A stretch of DNA of 64,000 nt, taken from the NCBI RefSeq assembly GCF_040954835.1, contig NC_090703.1, positions 17,559,444-17,623,443 on the forward strand, written 5' to 3'. The position numbers and the translations under genes were made by a program. The notes under the pieces are model-generated. The model was not told where the DNA came from. It saw only the letters and a list, made by a program, of their open reading frames with translations, and ran no database searches. The DNA is from Lepisosteus oculatus (Eukaryota > Chordata > Actinopteri > Semionotiformes > Lepisosteidae). This document shows, in pieces, positions 12,240 through 25,356 of the stretch (within the stretch, counting starts at the first letter, position 1; each line of letters starts with the position of its first letter).

Positions 12240-15200
12240 GTTCATTCCACTCTGGGCTGGGTCCCTCCAGGATCGGGAGAGAATATAACTGGTCAAGCCT
12301 GTTCTTCTATAGTCATCTTCTACCACTCTGGCACACTACAGGGATATGAACAGTGCAAACTGCAGTGATGTAAATCTCTTACTCTCTCAAGGTTACTATT
12401 ATACACATAGAAAATGGCCTCGGGAATGACCAATTCCTCCACATTAGCAATGCAGTGAAAATTCCCCTGCTCTCTGTAACTCTTTAACAACTCAAAAAAT
12501 CTATGTGTGCAAAACATGAGCACAATTAAAAGCCTCAGTTAAGGTAAATGAGAGCTCAGCCGGAATGACAGTCAACAGACAATTCAGCCAGGCATTCTCT
12601 GGCCCATCACTTCCTTCTGTTATATTACATCTAGATGAGTGCACTAATAATTCCTGTGAAGAGAATCATGACAGGTGTAACAAACATAATGAGACGTTCC
12701 TCCTGGGAGTTGCTCCGTGTTCAGTGTCACTTTCCATAACATATTTAGTTAGAGATGCTTGATGTCTTGAAGCAACACACCATTTTGAAAGCCACTCAGC
12801 ATGTTTCTATAACCACTTTAATTTGGTTCATGCGTAATCATGTGAGAGCTTGTAGTAACACGCTGGATATCCAGATAAACTGCCTGTGAACACCAAATAA
12901 CGCCTTCTGTATAAAGTGAAGTCTGCAAATTATCATCACCAATGCAATTCTTCTTTTGTTTGTTACTGGAAATGTGAGATGTATGCATCCGGCCCATGAA
13001 AGAAGAATGTCTGGATTTAGAACAGACAATTTACACTACGCTTTGCTGCAGTTTATTTCTATTTCCATGAACTGTCAAACCATGTCCAATAAATGTCATG
13101 TTGAGTTGGAGCCTAACCCAGCAGACAACACAAGCACAGGAGGATACCTCCTGGACAACATGCTGGTTTATTCCAGGGCATATACACTCACGTATATGGG
13201 GGTAATTTAAAGAGACTTAACCTAAACAACATGCCTTTCAACTGTGGAAGAAAACAAATGTGCCTGGCAAAAGGCTATGTGACTACAGAGAGAACATGTA
13301 AACTCCACACAGAAAGCACCCAAAGGCAGAAACAAATCCCAGAACCATCTCAAACATAAACATAACAATTATTCTAGTATTATATTAATCCACAGCATTA
13401 CATAAATCAGATCATGGTTCTTATGGACAGAAAGGCTATGGCCTCTCAGGATTCTGTATTCTTCAATTCACATTGGTTTTCATGGGGAATACAGGAGATA
13501 AAGCGTCCACTGTATTAATCTCACATTATTGGTTTTCCACAAAACAGTTTTGTTACAAAGTACTACTGCTGCACATCCCTGTTCTTAAGATGTTTTCCTC
13601 CCTCCAGATCTCTTATCTGATAATAAAAGTGAACTACAATAACAAAATCAAATATATTCACAAAGACTGTAACAGTAAGGTACATGCGGATAGGTGGATA
13701 TACAATATTGTGTAAACGTCTTTAAAAAGCCTTATCCGTCAACTGATGGATAAAAGAATGGAATTTCGGGAAACTTAAGTTCTCTATTACGCCCAGTTGT
13801 CTCACGAGTGAACAAACGATTTGGGTCCTAGAAGTACGCATTAGGCTTATGGAGAAGTTTTAGGTCCGCTCTGACAATCACAGACAAGTGGTACGATACA
13901 ATATACAGTATTAGCACATGGAGTTCGAGACGCCTCGTGCCTACCCTGTAAGCTGCTTATTTGCAAGGATTTTCCAAAGTCCTCTAATAAACTTTCAAGA
14001 ACGGACACTTCTGTCTTTAATTTAATAGATCCAAATAACAGAAAAAAAGTATGAACTGCCTTCTCCACTCCCTCAAACTCCATTCCGGCGAAAGCAATAC
14101 TGACAGCTCAATATTGATCGTGCGCTCAGCATAAACAAAGACTTCATCAACCAATTTTATTGTAGACCTCAATATACTTCAGTGTATAATTGTGTAGTTT
14201 AAAAATATCATTGTGGCTTACTCTTTGAGGTTATTACGGGAGTATTTCTTTCTTTTCTGGGCTCAAGGAACCTGCCTTCCCTCGAAATCAACCTCTAACA
14301 GGCAAATAAAAAAATGTTTTAACTGCTCGACACAATATATATGTTTTGTTAGTTACACTGCTCTTGCGTACAAAAACTATCCTTTTCATCTGGTCTTTAT
14401 GTGGACACTGCATATTAACACAGGAAACAGATTTGTTACAGTTTAGTTGGATTTTTAGCTGCCACTAGCTTATCACACGTAAGTGCCCAAATTTGTTTTG
14501 CAAACAGATGTTTTTAAAGAAACTCTTCAGACTGTTTACGTTCGCAGATTGGATTACTTCAAAGCAATAAAAATCTGCAAACGTTCCTGTCAGCGCAGTT
14601 ATACTTTTATTTCCTTCTGTTAAATAAATATGACTTGGAAACTTTAGATGCACTCACTGTAGTGTATCAAAACATAAACCACCTAACTCTTCTTTGTACT
14701 ATACTCTCAAATCTGCACCTACACCTTTTCACACCTAAATACAAGACAGGTCAGTAATATATTTGAGTGCTCATTGTTTAGTAATGATATACAATGTATC
14801 CAGTGCAAATAGTGCTTCTTTTTTATTTTTTTCAATGACAGAAAAGCACAAGTTCAAAACCGAAATTCAAATTCAAAACCGAAATTCAAAGCTCAGAACC
14901 ATAGCGTTATTTCGTTGTTTCCACCTTGCAAACAAGTATGGACGTCAACATAAAAGTGCTCAGGTGTGTGTACTTGAGATTATTAAAATATTTTTTTCAG
15001 GTCGAAATTGCGCTACAAGAACACAGTTACGCGGAATCTGTTCATTACTTACCAGACTCTAAAGGATGTTATGAATCTTTTCTTATTTTCGCAGAAAGAA
15101 TGGAGAAGATGAAGCATTTGAAGTTATGCGCTGATTTCAATCATTCAAAAACCGCTAAAGTCCTCAGAAAACAATTCCCCGCACTACCATCAAATCCAGG

Positions 15201-15955
15201 CAAGTCCGCCTGTGTGCAAAAAATAACCACACTAAACCTTCAGTATGAAGCATGAGAAGGCACTACCTTATCTGCGGCTGCGCAGAAAATTCGGCAAAAA
15301 AAGAAAGTTTTCTAGTTTTTTTTTTTCAATCAACGTTAAGGGATCAGCACACAATTCAAACACAAAACAAATTAAACATCTGACCAATCATGTGGAGTTA
15401 ACTATTTTCCATCCCAATTATTTAAAATTGTACATATTTTCCACCGATTTAAACTCGCAGCAGTTTCAAATCTCAGATTACGTCAGTCAGGAAGTCTGGC
15501 TATTGGTGATGTTGGTACTGAAGCATTTCAGCGCATTTTTTAAAAGGGGATGGGCAGGTACGTGTGATTACTGTGTGGCTACGTGCGTACCTAACGTATT
15601 GTGCAAACAGTTTCGACATTTTAGAGAACAGGAGTATGACTGTCAATACAGTCTGAAACACAAGAAAACCTAGCTTTGTTATACCTAACAAATAGTATTT
15701 GTTACATACACAACCTACTTCACACATTCAAGACAGAAAGAAGTAAATAGAAAGTTAATTATCTATTTAATAATTGCTAATAAAATAATACAAGGGCCTA
15801 ATAACATTTAAAAGCCCCTTAATATGTAAAATATTAAGATTTCAAACATTAAGATGAGGAAGCCACTCAGACATTGCCAAATTAATCTGTTTTACCAGCT
15901 TCCTGATGGTACAAACTGATGAGAGATGCTATTCAATAACTCCAAAAGTGAACAT
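12240..15955. other. gene-free stretch with CpG-retaining part and a small retroposon scrap
   Basis: About 13730-15610 has visibly more CpG than the flanks, but no exon could be recognised. Around 13285-13350 a piece containing GAACATGTAAACTCCACACA resembles a widespread fish interspersed repeat in minus orientation. Perfect 19-bp tandem duplication at 14853-14890. The open frames at 14763-15673 carry no family motif. Confidence 0.4.
14853..14890. repeat. perfect 2 x 19-bp tandem duplication
   Basis: TTCAAAACCGAAATTCAAA occurs twice head to tail, at 14853-14871 and 14872-14890. Confidence 0.95.
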
Positions 15956-15959
15956 TACA

Positions 15960-16262
15960 GGGTTTGGTGACTGAGATAGAAGAAAGTGTCTATGGGTCAA
16001 AAATATCCCAAATAACACCATTATGGGTCTTGACTGGAACTGAAAATAAACATCTCAAATCCTGCATGGGGTTTGCATGAAAACACCCAAGCACTGAGTT
16101 AAAATTTGAACTATTTGGTCTAAATGCAAAGCTGTACATTTGATGCCTCACTCAGTCAAAACCTTCCCTCCTGTGAAGCATGGCAGTGGCAGATTTGTGT
16201 CATAGTTCGGCTTCTCATCAGCAAGGACGAGGAAACTGTGTGTTTTTCTTAGAGGGTGGTCA
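15960..16262 (+). pseudogene. Tc1/mariner-like transposase remnant
   Basis: Translated by eye with frame breaks, 16095-16235 reads ELFGLNAKLYI and, after a gap, PVKHGSGR. These correspond to the Tc1 transposase stretch around FGLNAK(R)YxWR and TVKHGGGS. Several frameshifts and stops are present (for example just after the KHGSGR motif) and no terminal inverted repeats were identified, so this is a dead internal fragment. Confidence 0.65.
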
Positions 16263-16518
16263 CATCAATGAAACGTGGAAGGGTTAAGTGATGCTTTGAA
16301 TCACAATGTTCTTGTGTGTTATCTATACTTTTCATTGTTTGGGTTAACAGTACTTTTTATTCAGACACACAAACTTGTCAAGGATCTCTGTGGTCATAAC
16401 AGCTTGTGAAATTAATGGGGTGATTTAAGATGGCCTTCTTCTCCTCTTCAATCAGAGGGGCTGTCTGCCAAAACAGTATAATTAAACTATGCAGACAAGC
16501 AACTGATATAGATATATC

Positions 16519-17015
16519 ACCCTGCAACTCACAACTAGCAACCCACAGAAGCTCAGGAGGTGTGAGCCTGGCCACTAGCAGGATGGGAGACCTCCTGGGA
16601 AGGGCTGTTGCCAGAAGAGGTGTTAGTGGGATCAACAGGGGGCACTCACCCCACAGTCTGTGTGGGTCCTAATGCCCCAGTATAGTGATGGGGACACTGT
16701 ACTGTAAGAAAGGCACCTTCCTTCAGATGAGATGTAAAACTCTCTGTAGTCATTCAAAATCCCAGGGGTGCCTTAGCCAAATTTCCTCCTGACCTTTAAC
16801 AATCATGGCCTCCTAACAATCCCCATCACTCTGTGTTCCTTCTCACTCATAGCTGGTGTGTGGTGAGCGTACCTGTGTGCACAATGGCTGCTGTCACATC
16901 ATCCAGGTGGATGCTACACATGGTGGGTGGTGGTGGAGGGCAGTCCCCATTTCCTGTAAAGCGTTTTAAGTGGATAGTCCAGGAAAAAGCTATATAAGTG
17001 TAAGGAATTATTATT
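16519..17015 (+). mobile_element. near full-length 5S-headed SINE with L2-type tail
   Basis: The head contains GGATGGGAGACCTCCTGGGA (16581-16600), the 5S rRNA box C region, preceded by AGAAGCTCAGGAGGTGTGAG in place of the 5S A-box. The body ends with CCTGTAAAGCGTTTTAAGTG, GCTATATAAGTGTAAGG and ATTATTATT. This is the best preserved copy of the family in the window and fits the SINE3 type known from fish. Confidence 0.88.
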
Positions 17016-20000
17016 ACCCTCTGTAATCAATACTGCCCTTTGTTTGTAGTCTAAACTCATATAAAATATGTCAAACCCTCGTTCTAGCTGCTGAAATGAA
17101 CACAATAAAAACTGTTGAAGTGCGTCTCAAAGTACAAGAGAGAAGACTGGTGTTTAGATGGCAAATCTAAACATCCCCCCACTGTTTGAATAGCTGAACG
17201 TTTGTGTAATTAATTTGGAATTGTTATTTTAGAACATAAGAATGTTACAATATAATGGGCTATTTGTTTGGTCTGTGAAAAACAAGACATAAAAAGCAGT
17301 TCAGTTACAAAATATTTGGTCACTGTGATAAGTGCTTACAAGTTTCATAAAACCTTTATATTCACTTGCTAGAATATTAGAAACCTCCATCCTCTGTGAA
17401 CAACAAAAATACCTTGAACAAAATATGGTATGTATTCTACAAGGTTTTAAAATATTCATAATTTTGTCCCATCCCATTTATGTAGCAAAACTGATTCAGT
17501 TCACTTTGTGTCAAGGATAATGCTACTGTATGCAGTTTCCATCAGTAGCGTGAGGCTTCAATAGGATTAAAATATGGAAACTGCTCTGTCCAATAAAGGT
17601 GATGGCAGCCTGTCCCATGCTCCTTAAACCAGAAATGGATACTTGCCACTGACAGAGTCACTTCACTTGACTGGGGGTTTCTAATGTCTTGGCAAGCCAA
17701 GTGTATATCTGGTTTGCATTTGTTCCAAATAACATAAACAGGGCCAAACAGAATTATACTGGATATTACTGGAGAAGACTGAATATTATGGTAAGTAATA
17801 CACAACATACACACATAAAATCATTCTATACTTTTATGCCGATAACAATACTGGATGATCTTTGCTGACAATGAACTTGATGTACTGGGTCTGTAAGATT
17901 TAGACAGTATATGAATTAGGAAAAGGAACACCTTCAGGGTGCAGTTAATACAAACAGGCATTTAGCCACCTCAAAAGACCTGTAATGGGAAATATCTGTT
18001 GATCCTCGTCACTTAAAACAAGAAAGAAGTTTTCTTTTGCTTCACACACAGAGTCAGGTGCATATCATTGCTGGAATGTGTCTGAAAGTACCATATATAT
18101 CATTATTATTAATAATACTTCATAGATTCATATATTTATTCATATACATTCCTTCTGAATATTCTATTATCTGATTTTAATTTAAAGGATCATAGACATA
18201 TTCCAAGTTTTAACAAATCATCAGACTTACACTTTTATTATCCTAGCACTTTGAAAAGGAGTACACAGCTTTAAGTCTTGGACAAAAGCAAGAGTTATAT
18301 GGATATTATGAGCATTATAAAACTGCATTTGTAATACAGTTTAGTTTTGGTGAGAAGAAACCAATCTTGCTATCTAGTTGTCTTTCATTAACGTTAATCG
18401 GAATCTTCAGAGTCATGAGCACAGCAAAACGAGGTATTATATACATGAGCAGCCAATATAAAATATTGTACTGTACTTGCTACTCCACTCCATCTATCCA
18501 TTTACTAACCACTTCACCCAATTCAGGGTCACAGAGGAGCCAGAGCCTACTGTTCTCCAATTATCCATCAAATCTAATTGACTTATTGTTAAGTGTTTCT
18601 TGTCAATGACATAGTTTGTTTTCTCTATACATTCAAAAAGCAAAATACTGTACAAGTCTGTCAGAATTAACCATTCTCTTAAAATACAATTAATGTAGTA
18701 GTGGATCATCATCATTAAATTGTGCTTCTACCTAAAGAAAAAAAAAGTGAAAAAAAACAGAACAGTGTGACTTAAGACTATTGAATAGCAGAGTTTGCAT
18801 TTTAAGTGCTTTAAAACTAAACAATTCACATTATTCAGCCATACTTTGAATAATAACAGTAACCTTATCTTGTAATTACCTGATATAGGCCTTTGAATTA
18901 ATGATAGGCCTTTGAATTAATGAGTGCAAAGGTTTGCTCTGTATTAATATTCTGTGATGTACTACTTTATAAATTGGGCTAAACTCTTTATGTTAATTAA
19001 TCTTTTCTCATGATGCCAGTAGCAACTAGCTGGCCACTGTGTTTACTGAGGAGACTGCAGTATTGGTATTGTTGCATACAGTACCTCTCTGGGCTTTTTT
19101 CCTACTTTGCCAGTGTTTAACACAACATCAATAAGCCAACACAAGCTGCTCAGCAAATATACTGTAAGCAGTTAAAAGGAAGAATGTGTAATACAGAATC
19201 AAACTTAATTCAAGTTACCACAATTGCTGAATTCACTGTATTGTTTAAAAGCCTATCTGTTTACCATGAATTAGGCTGCTTGCTTATTAAGCACACCTTT
19301 ATTTGATTGTAGATCATTCAGGAAAATAAAATATACTATATGATCCCATGCAAACAAGGAAATGTTCATTGATACTGTAAAAGGGTAACAGACTAAAAAG
19401 AAGTATGACAAATAAATGATGATGCTTGCATGATTCAGAAAGATTGAAGATAAGAGGTCATTGAGCAGCTGCCGCTAGTTTTTGAGAGATAATTAAGAAC
19501 AAGATGATATTCCGTGTGTTGGTGTCTAAAGTTCAGTCTTGTGCAATATGGGCCCCTTATCTAGCTCATGTGATCACTTTGCACAAAGCATTTGTTATAG
19601 TGAAAATATCCCGCAAAGACGTCTTTATAGCTACTGTTTTATACTACCCTGCAAAGACCAAGGAGGCTTCACTTGTGAACTGTAGTTGCAGGAACTGTGC
19701 TCTGAAACAGGCAATTGGCAAAATTAAAGTAAGCAATTTTCTTTTCACTTCTTTAGTTTGAAAATATTTTGTTTCCAAACAAAATGCTTCATTTTCATTC
19801 TCCCTGGATTTATTTCCCTTCACTTACCTTATTGAAAGAAAGAATAGCAAGAAATGAGAGAATGAGCTCTGAAATCCTCATAGTATATGACTACTGTGTT
19901 TTATGTAAGATTCTGGGACTTGTTTCCATTGCACGTCTTATGTATTTATGTCCTGCAATTTGTACTAGAGTGGAAATACAGGTATATTAAAACAGATACA

Positions 20001-20885
20001 GACATACCCTTTCTTTTGTCAAGGTGGGAAGCAAGTCCCTACAAGCCTACCAACAAAAGAGCATCTGTTTGTCAACCTCAAGGCATATTTTGGAAAAATA
20101 CGGCAACAGGCCTGTGTTATCATGTCAGATAAAAAATCTAAAATTCCAATATTCTAAATCTGTAAAGAAAAAAAGTACCCAAGTACTGGAAACGACAGAA
20201 TTTCCTCAAATGTTACTGAAGAGAGGTTTCTTTGTAAAAAATAAAAGACGCTCATTTTTTATTTGTGCAATAGTCAATGCTAACATTTTACTCTTTCACC
20301 AACAATTCATACATGCACTCAGTGTCAAAGCAATCCATTTAAAAGCAGCATGATACATTACGGTATTAACAGTGAACCTATAAAATATTTATCGTGGAAT
20401 ATTTAGGTACAAGGTCAAAGAGCAAGACTTTTGTAGATTTGTAACATTGTATCTTATCTTAAAAGGTATTGTTCTGTAGCATAAATGCCCTATAAAACAT
20501 ATAGGAATGACCAATTAAAAAGAAGGGTTTCTTCTTTCCTGTTCTAGCACTGTTCATATTCAAAAAGAAAATTCATTTTTAAATAACTCTTAAGTTAGAT
20601 AACTAGAGGAAGGATCACATACTCAAATAGAACATTAGTAAACGGATGCATATGTTTGATAAGAACGTCTTGTTCTGCATCTGTGAACTTTGTTGGCAAA
20701 ACATGACTGGGGATGTGTTGTGGTGCCAACCTTTGGCACAAAATGCACATACAGGATGAACTATCTTGGCCTCTGGCACAGCATTTCAATTTGTATGAGA
20801 GAGTAAGCTTTGACTATCACATGGTTCTGTTTGCAGAATAATATAGAAACTGAAGCTGTACAAAAAATTACTTTTTAATAGCAAT
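17016..20885. other. gene-free AT-rich stretch
   Basis: No gene recognised. Contains a short fish-type dispersed repeat fragment at about 18487-18560 (CCATCTATCCATTTACTAACC and CAGGGTCACAGAGGAGCC) and a 19-bp tandem duplication at 18885-18922. Confidence 0.4.
18885..18922. repeat. perfect 2 x 19-bp tandem duplication
   Basis: ATAGGCCTTTGAATTAATG occurs twice head to tail, at 18885-18903 and 18904-18922. Confidence 0.95.
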
Positions 20886-20900
20886 ACTGCCACCTTTTGG
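20886..20900 (-). promoter_or_regulatory. weak CTCF-like motif
   Basis: The minus strand reads CCAAAAGGTGGCAGT. The AGGTGGCAG core fits the CTCF consensus, but two upstream positions do not. Chance occurrence is quite possible. Confidence 0.2.
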
Positions 20901-21174
20901 ATATGACAAGAACATCATTCTCATTTGTGTTTGTTTTGACTTCCAAAAGCTAAATCTAAAAAGTACTACTCTGTATTAAGTTGTGATAGGGGGCTACTTT
21001 ATAGACACTGCTCAAGAAGTTCCTAAATAATTCCACTACAGCAGAATTAAAACACAATTTTGCAACGTGAAATTAACATTTAAAATATCTCTAGGCTGTA
21101 TTGTGAGGGAAACAACAGGGAAACAAAAAGGCAAGCTACATGATCACAAGGATTATTGCAAAGCATTAAAAAAA

Positions 21175-21242
21175 CTTGAGATACTGTTATCTCAACAGTA
21201 TCTCAAGCTAGATACTCTAGCTATCTAGCTAGATACTCTAGC
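21175..21242. repeat. perfect 14-bp hairpin followed by a duplicated 15-mer
   Basis: CTTGAGATACTGTT (21175-21188), a 5-nt loop, then its exact reverse complement (21194-21207). It continues into GCTAGATACTCTAGC at 21207-21221 and again at 21228-21242, a 21-bp period. Confidence 0.95.
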
Positions 21243-22450
21243 TTTGAAGACTATGACCTTTTTAAGTTGTAATAGTGCATAGTGCATATTTAAAATTGGC
21301 AATATTATTAACATAAATTAAGAAAAAAGTTTAAAAGTTTACTACAGCAGAAATAAGAACATGAATAATAGATTTAAAAACTATATCCACATATCAATCA
21401 ATATTAGGTAGAGATATTTCAAATATCTAATTTAATATAAATACATTGTAAGTTACAGTATATCGCGCAACAGGACTCCCATATTATCAGTATGTATTAT
21501 CAGTGAACTTCCTGAAAGTATGTTTGTCACAAGTGTACAATTTACATGTGCATTCCATGCTTTCTCTCCTATTTACGTTTTTCACCAATCACCAAAATTG
21601 TTATATTTATGGCAAAACATCAGCAGTGGACTGTTGAAGAAGAGGCATGCAGAGATAAAAGAACACCACAGCTATGATATTCTAAGAGGGGGCATTGGTG
21701 TGCTCGAAGCTTGTTATACAGATGTTTATGCCATGATTCCCATGATTATCCCAGAGTTTGCTGTTCCAGATATGGCAGAAATTCCAAATTCCAAATCACT
21801 GAATAATCAACAGGACGTTAAATCATCAAGATCAACAATGTCGTGTCAGGACCCACCATTTTGTAATATCATTCTTCTCACTCTGCTAAAAACTTGAGAA
21901 ACTCTCAAATGCCACAGGAGGTATCTCGATTGAGGACCGAGATCAACAAAGCACCTTGTACAGGTATCCCTAACTCAATCTCTTACAGGACAGGAGAGGC
22001 TGATTTAGGCCACAGGATGGACAAATTCCTTTGTTGGTTGGACAAAAAGCAGATGAGTTGCAGAGGGACTTCTGGGGGGGAAAAAAACTCATAGAGTGCA
22101 TAGAATATCAATTCTGTTTCCAAGGTTTTACAGAAAGTGAGGCAGACACAAGCAAATGAGTAGTACAGATAACAAAATGAAGAATTTTAGTCCAAGATAT
22201 TTAAGTAACTGTCACAATTGCCACTTACTTTGCCCTGCATATGCGTTTAATCATAGATAGTTAACGAGAGTAAAAAATAGGCCAATAAGCCTAGAAAATA
22301 AAACCAGCAAGCTATTAAAATGAAATGGCAGCTACCTGTTACTAAGGCGTTTGGGATATAATTTGGAATAGAATTTCCTTACATCCAACAGGCTACTTCT
22401 GTGTTTACCAATATTGTGACTTCTGTAAGACATTATACTTTGAAGAAAGG

Positions 22451-22600
22451 AGAAGTGAGCTCACACCCAAAGAAGGCTCCACAGCCAAAACGTTGTTTCC
22501 TTTCTGCTCTTTCAGTTTAACTTTAACCTTAAACTTCTTCCTTTGCAGTCTTCGCATGCTGACGCAGCTACCTAGTTGAATTATTCAACTAAATAATTTA
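22451..22600 (+). repeat. half copy of a foldback/MITE-like element
   Basis: Shares GGCTCCA(C/T)(A/G)GCCAAAA with GTTGTTTCC and the end CTTTGCAGTCT(T/A)CGCATGCTG plus ACG(C/T)AG with the element at 38852-39030. The middle is replaced by unrelated sequence and the left arm is missing. Confidence 0.65.
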
Positions 22601-23299
22601 AATCCTTACGACACTAATTAGAGCCTTTTAAGTGTAAGACTGTTAAGATAAAATATCTAAGCATTCTTTTGGGTACCTAAATACTTGCCAGTTTCTTCAT
22701 ATTGCCAAAAATATAAAACTTAAGCACTTTTACTGAAATACGGTACATATACAGTAATTCTGAAATAAAAAATGAATAGAACAGATTTCTTGTCTTGTTC
22801 TAAAGACATTAGCTGTAATGAAAGAGAGATGGACTCATCAACATAATTTTAAAATAATTCATGATGTGAAATTGGTGCACAAAACTAAACATTTAGTTTT
22901 AGCGTATGCCTTTTTGGGAGTTTCATGTTCCGTTTTTAATTCTTAAAATCACCTTGCTTCTTCAGCCTTATAAAAGTTTTGTCAAATCTTGAAGAACCTG
23001 CACTGCTGCACTACTATACTAGTAAGTTGTTGCAAGCATGATGTATCTCAACAGCATTTGAGCACTTTCCTCTAAAATTCACAATAGTGCTTTGTGTGTA
23101 GGATTTCTTTAATGAAAATTAATTGAATGAAAAAACTCAACAAGGTGGTGAAGGTCCCCATAGCTTCTATAACATACAGTATGTTTAATTCTGAAGGGTT
23201 CAAAAAGCCATGTAGGCCTGAGAAAGAAAATATCATTACCAACATGCAATGTACAATCAATTCAATGCAAAATACTCTCTAGTTTAATCTTTAATCCCC
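22601..23299. other. gene-free AT-rich stretch below spint1
   Basis: No exon or repeat recognised. May include the true end of the spint1 transcript. Confidence 0.3.
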
Positions 23300-25356
23300 T
23301 TTATTACAATTGTTACATACAGTAGTAGGAAAACAGCATGCCCTTCAACACAATGACACTTCAAAACACTGCATTAAAACGATTACTAAAAAAATAAAAA
23401 GGTGAATATCAATGGAACAGTAAAAAACGTACAACACAGCTATCAGCAATGTACCTGAAGTACAAAACTAACACAAAGCCAAATATTTTTAGATAAAATT
23501 ATATAAAAACAAGCAAACAAATATTGGAGTACTACAAATAAAATACAAGAAATGCATGACACTGGAGAAGTAGGTCTTCCCGGACAAGAACCACAGGTGA
23601 AATTTTAAGCTTGCGGAAAACAGTATCACAGTTAAAGCAAGGCCCGAAAGAAACCCAAGATGGTCCAATACCAGGCTTATAAGTTTTATTTTGGGAAACA
23701 AAACCTTTTAAAATGTCAATGAGAAAGAGCAAATAACACAGTTTTCTCTATACCAGTAGATATTTGTAATTGTCTTTGGTGGGTTTTAATAATAGCTGGT
23801 TCTCAAAAGGGCTGATGGATTCAGAACAGAGTGGATTCATTCACACACGCAAAAATATATTGTGTTCTCCCCCCTCACTTCCATTTTCCATAATGCTTGT
23901 AGACCCACAGAATCTCCAAAACGCCTCTCTAAACTGCAGTGTACTTTTTAAATAATGCAATATACTTGGTTGTTTAAAAATAAAGTAACACAAGGCAAAA
24001 GTTACAATGGATTTTAGAAAATTCTAACCAAAGGAACATTTGTTCATTACATCATTTCTTTTATCTCCGTTTTTTATTATTGTACAGTCAACAATTTTCA
24101 ATACGATTTAACTGTTAACAGAATATTGTCCGAATTATATTTTTATGGTATCATGTTTTTAATATCTGAATCAACATGAAGAGTTTTTAATGCAGAGTTT
24201 TAAGTCAGTACTGGACTGCTTTTGTTTTCTTCTAGAAAAAGTGAACTTTCAGTATTCAGGTGGAAATGTATTCATCATGCTTGTTTGAGTGTTTGCGTCC
24301 ATGCGTGTCTATTTGCACATCTGTATCTCTATATATGACTATATGTACACAACTATTTATGGAAACAGGTTAGTAATTGATGTTGGCTGTAAGCAAATCA
24401 CGTGACAATCACATTAAGGACATTTTCATTAAGGAAAATGGTGAACACAAGAATTAACTGTATATACAATCCATCTGCTGATAAGACATGTTAGTAGTAT
24501 CAGAATGGTTCTCTCTTAGGGAAAAATATTTTGTCTTGCATAGACATCTTTCAACATAGCAATCCACAGAATCAATACCTGTGTTACCAACACATGCCTA
24601 GTGGAAAATCAACTTTGTACCTACCCTCTGTTACAACACCACTAACAAAAAGAAAATACTTCTATACATTTCCAACTAAGCACATTTTACAACTATTAAA
24701 TAAATGCCCTCAGATGCCTCTATGGAGCATAAAAAAGTGTGAATAATCTTAAAATCTGAGCAACAACCACTCCCATCCAAGGACTGGAGGGTCATGCAAA
24801 TCTCATTCCATTTTCATAAATCCCCCCCAAAATTAAAAATACACTACATATTACATTTGTCATCAAGCTCTTAGTTTAAGTACAGCAACAAGTGTAAAAT
24901 ATGGGAGGTAAAACACAGAACACATGCTTGTCATCTCATTGCAAAGGAAACAGGTTTTAATGAAAGTGCACAAATTCGCAGTTGAATAGATGTTACTCAA
25001 GCAGATATAATGTGTTTCTTAAAAGCCAGTAAGACTTGACCCACTTAAACATATGGACGAAGATGCTACCTTTACCCATTTCAAACTCTGGAACCCCAAG
25101 AGCTATAGGTTTGCAAAACGATGACCTGGAGTAAACGTTTTAGGAAGAACTTGGCCTGAGATAAATCTAAAAAGGAGGCATTTCAAAGCAGAGGCACCTG
25201 GTAAAGTCATGACAGCACTTCAAATGTGGATTATTTGGTAGGTTTATCACAAGAGGCTAAATAACATTAGCATTAAAAAGATCCTGTGTCCACTCCCCTA
25301 CGCCAAACTGAGCAGAGGAAGCCTTTGGCAGAGGATGAGTCTGTGTTGTGAGGTTC
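23300..25356 (-). other. spint1: spint1 3' untranslated region (extent uncertain)
   Basis: AT-rich sequence downstream of the spint1 stop, with no competing gene. AATAAA on the minus strand occurs at 24073-24078, 23685-23690 and 23300-23305, so the 3'UTR could be about 1.3, 1.7 or 2.1 kb. Nothing in the sequence alone decides between them. No SINE was seen interrupting the stretch. Confidence 0.4.

Noticed and set aside
15245..15673. 142-codon open frame
   Set aside because: Low-complexity Lys/Phe/Ser-rich translation without a motif. Overlapping frames on both strands are equally open.
21520..21897. 125-codon open frame
   Set aside because: Has an ATG, but no recognisable domain, no neighbouring exon signals and no codon pattern that sets it apart from chance.
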